DNA of 7,651 nucleotides from Elusimicrobia bacterium CG08_land_8_20_14_0_20_59_10 (GTDB taxonomy: Bacteria > Elusimicrobiota > Elusimicrobia > Elusimicrobiales > UBA9959): contig PEXO01000291.1 of the NCBI GenBank assembly GCA_002779045.1, positions 1 to 7,651 on the forward strand. Direction: 5' to 3'. The position numbers and the translations under genes are program-made. Positions 6,299 to 7,651 of this stretch are shown here, in pieces (the stretch's first letter is position 1; each line of letters begins with the position of its first letter). The notes below the pieces were generated by a model. That model was not told the origin of the DNA. It saw only the letters and a program-made list of their open reading frames with translations, and ran no database searches.

Positions 6299-7201
6299 AT
6301 GAAAACCCTCAAAACTTTTCTAATAATCGCGGCGGCGGCGCTTACCTGCGGCTGCGCCGCTTTCACCTCCGGGGACATACGGGTGGACAAAGACACCGCC
6401 AAGGAGATGCTGGAGAACAACACCCTGACTCCTTTTTCCGACATCCAGTTCTCCTGGAAGCTCTATCCATACCACTCGCCGTCGGAAGCCATAGGGCGGG
6501 GCTATATTTCACCGGACACCGGCCAGTTCAAAACCCCCGAGATCAAACCGGTACCGGCGGACCCGGACGACCGGACCAAGCTGCTGCACAAGGCGCGCAG
6601 GATATTCTCCGAGGCCGGGCTGTACGATAAAGAAAAGGGCCGCGGAACACTGCACCTGCAGCTGGAAACCATGAACAAGTGGACCTACGGGGAATTGCTC
6701 AGGTCTCACCTGACGGAAACCGCCTTTATTTTTATTTTGCCGTCGTCGCTGCGCACGACTTACCTGCTTACCGCGGATTTTAAGACCTCCACCGGCACGG
6801 CTAAGGTGGAGGTTATCGGCACGAACAAAACCGTTTTCCACCTGCTGATGGCCCCGCTCTACCCGCTATTCATGCCCTCTTCCGGTGAAACGGGCCTGCT
6901 AAAGCAGATGCTGTGGCGCTCGGCCACGGATATTTACGACACGCTAAAGCGCGCAGAAAAAGCCGCCAAAGAAAACCCGGCGGCCGTTCCCGTGCCGGCA
7001 CCCGCGGCGGCGCAGCCCGCCCCGGGAACGGCAAAGCCCCTGGAGCCCGGGCAGCAGCCGGAGCAGGCACCGTCCGCCCCCGCTGCGCAGCCGGCGGCAG
7101 TCCCGGCGCAGGGAGCAGCGGCTCCGGCGTCCCCGCCCGCAACGGCCGTCACCGCGCCGACGCAGACGCCTCCCCCCTCAGAAGAACCCCTGGACGACTG
7201 A
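6299..7201 (+). CDS. putative lipoprotein with Ala/Pro-rich C-terminal tail
   Basis: This 300-residue protein has an N-terminal signal peptide: Lys2 and Lys5, a hydrophobic core FLIIAAAAL (7-15), then TCGC with Cys19 as the likely lipidated residue. The lipobox is not ideal, since Leu sits at -4 rather than -3. Residues about 26-215 form a folded domain with mixed character and two notably hydrophobic stretches (FIFILPSS, 143-150; FHLLMAPLYPLF, 180-191). Residues about 227-297 are a low-complexity tail rich in Ala and Pro, with some Gln, that may span or reach through the cell wall or periplasm. The acidic end is EEPLDD. The start ATG has AGGA 7 nt upstream. A strong terminator lies 15 nt after the stop. 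It is transcribed away from the acyl-reductase operon, so a functional link is not implied. I do not recognise the domain. Confidence 0.85.
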   Translation: MKTLKTFLIIAAAALTCGCAAFTSGDIRVDKDTAKEMLENNTLTPFSDIQFSWKLYPYHSPSEAIGRGYISPDTGQFKTPEIKPVPADPDDRTKLLHKARRIFSEAGLYDKEKGRGTLHLQLETMNKWTYGELLRSHLTETAFIFILPSSLRTTYLLTADFKTSTGTAKVEVIGTNKTVFHLLMAPLYPLFMPSSGETGLLKQMLWRSATDIYDTLKRAEKAAKENPAAVPVPAPAAAQPAPGTAKPLEPGQQPEQAPSAPAAQPAAVPAQGAAAPASPPATAVTAPTQTPPPSEEPLDD

Positions 7202-7216
7202 TCCCGGGCATGAAGC

Positions 7217-7248
7217 AAAAAACCCCCGCCATACAGCGGGAGTTTTTT
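7217..7248. terminator. bidirectional intrinsic terminator
   Basis: An A6 run (7217-7222) and a T6 run (7243-7248) flank a GC stem CCCGC/GCGGG (7225-7229 with 7236-7240) with a 6-nt loop; an extra C-G pair and one mismatch link the stem to the A/T arms. It lies between the convergent stops at 7201 and 7267, and each strand ends in a U-tract, so it can end transcription of the lipoprotein gene and of the sulfur-carrier gene. Confidence 0.9.
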
Positions 7249-7266
7249 CGGCGGCGGGACAGGGCG

Positions 7267-7494
7267 TCAGCCGCCCGAGTATAGCGGGGAGATCACCACG
7301 CGGTCGCCATCCTGCAGGGGGTCGGCCGGGGCCGCGGATACGCCGTTGCGCGTCACTATGGTAGGGCGCTTGCCTTCTATCTTTACATAAACCGAAAGCT
7401 CCCCCGCCGTCATGGGCCCGGGAAACTCCAGTTCCTTCTCGCTGAACCCGCTTTCATATATCAGCGGACCGATAAGCTTCACGGTTACTTTCAT
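7267..7494 (-). CDS. ThiS/MoaD-type sulfur carrier protein
   Basis: This 75-residue protein has the ubiquitin-like sulfur-carrier pattern: a beta-strand start MKVTVKLIG, a middle strand RPTIVTRNGV (43-52), the LQDGDRVVIS turn and strand (60-69), and a C-terminal Gly-Gly (74-75). In this family the last glycine is adenylated by an E1-like enzyme and converted to a thiocarboxylate that donates sulfur for thiamine, molybdopterin/tungstopterin, or amino acid synthesis. Which pathway it serves cannot be told from the sequence. The ending PLYSGG differs from the PPVAGG-like ending I recall for MoaD. It follows the flavin-reductase-like gene by 15 bp on the same strand and probably shares its transcript. 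A weak AAGG lies just upstream of the ATG. The bidirectional terminator follows its stop. Confidence 0.85.
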   Translation of the reverse strand: MKVTVKLIGPLIYESGFSEKELEFPGPMTAGELSVYVKIEGKRPTIVTRNGVSAAPADPLQDGDRVVISPLYSGG

Positions 7495-7509
7495 AAGCGC
7501 CTTTTTAAG

Positions 7510-7651
7510 CTATGCCGGCCGGTCTGCCCCCGCGTAAAAAGTAGTGGCGTTCTTATGCGTCTTGCCGTGCTTCACGGCCTTATAGTATTCATAGGTCAGC
7601 GCCGGGCCTTCCTTTAAAGTTTCAGCCGCCAGCACTTCCCCCAGGAACAGC
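7510..7651 (-). CDS. flavin reductase family protein, C-terminal end only
   Basis: The right edge holds the last 46 residues of a minus-strand gene ending in TAG; the rest lies outside the window. The sequence starts LFLGEVLAAE and continues with LTYEYYKAVKHGKTHKNATT. This matches what I recall of the C-terminus of FMN-binding flavin reductase-like proteins, including the rubredoxin-linked type: a LFIGEV strand, then a TYxYYxxVKxGKTPKxAPT tail. Such proteins bind FMN and pass electrons from NAD(P)H or small redox proteins. It is followed after 15 bp by the sulfur-carrier gene, so the two are likely co-transcribed. Full domain content and start cannot be seen. Confidence 0.7.
   Translation of the reverse strand, partial: LFLGEVLAAETLKEGPALTYEYYKAVKHGKTHKNATTFYAGADRPA

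Noticed and set aside
6870..7284. Several overlapping open frames across the lipoprotein tail on both strands
   Set aside because: The GC-rich Ala/Pro repeats keep all frames open. Only the lipoprotein frame has a signal peptide, a ribosome site and a fitting terminator.

Overview
The window is GC-rich bacterial DNA with tight gene packing. A lipobox-type signal peptide on one gene suggests a cell envelope that carries lipoproteins. Isoleucine is often encoded by ATA, which is unusual for such GC-rich genes. No marker gene fixes the taxon. The mix of genes and codons would fit an uncultured lineage such as Elusimicrobiota, but that is a guess from general impression.

Left part (1-1144): a plus-strand gene for a bacterial deoxyhypusine-synthase-family protein, preceded by a strong Shine-Dalgarno site. 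It converges, with only 6 bp between stop codons, on the last gene of a three-gene minus-strand operon.

Centre (1151-6196, minus strand, transcribed right to left): (i) a two-part GNAT-type acyltransferase-like protein, (ii) a LuxE-type acyl-protein synthetase that keeps the acyl-accepting cysteine, and (iii) an 878-residue fusion of a LuxC-type acyl-CoA/acyl-enzyme reductase with a PaaK-like adenylate-forming ligase. Gaps are 9 bp and 36 bp. Together these look like a fatty-acid (or other carboxylic acid) activation and reduction system that yields an aldehyde. It resembles the LuxCE part of the bioluminescence pathway, but no luciferase gene is visible. The acyltransferase may use the activated acyl group or act on the product.

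Right part (6197-7651): an AT-rich divergent promoter region with overlapping -10 boxes and a 15-bp inverted repeat separates the operon from a plus-strand lipoprotein gene with an Ala/Pro-rich tail. A strong bidirectional hairpin terminator follows. Then comes a minus-strand pair entering from the right edge: the end of a flavin-reductase-like gene and a small ThiS/MoaD-type sulfur carrier ending in Gly-Gly.

The main point of interest is the LuxE + LuxC-ligase + GNAT operon. Its domains are recognisable, but their product cannot be read from the sequence.
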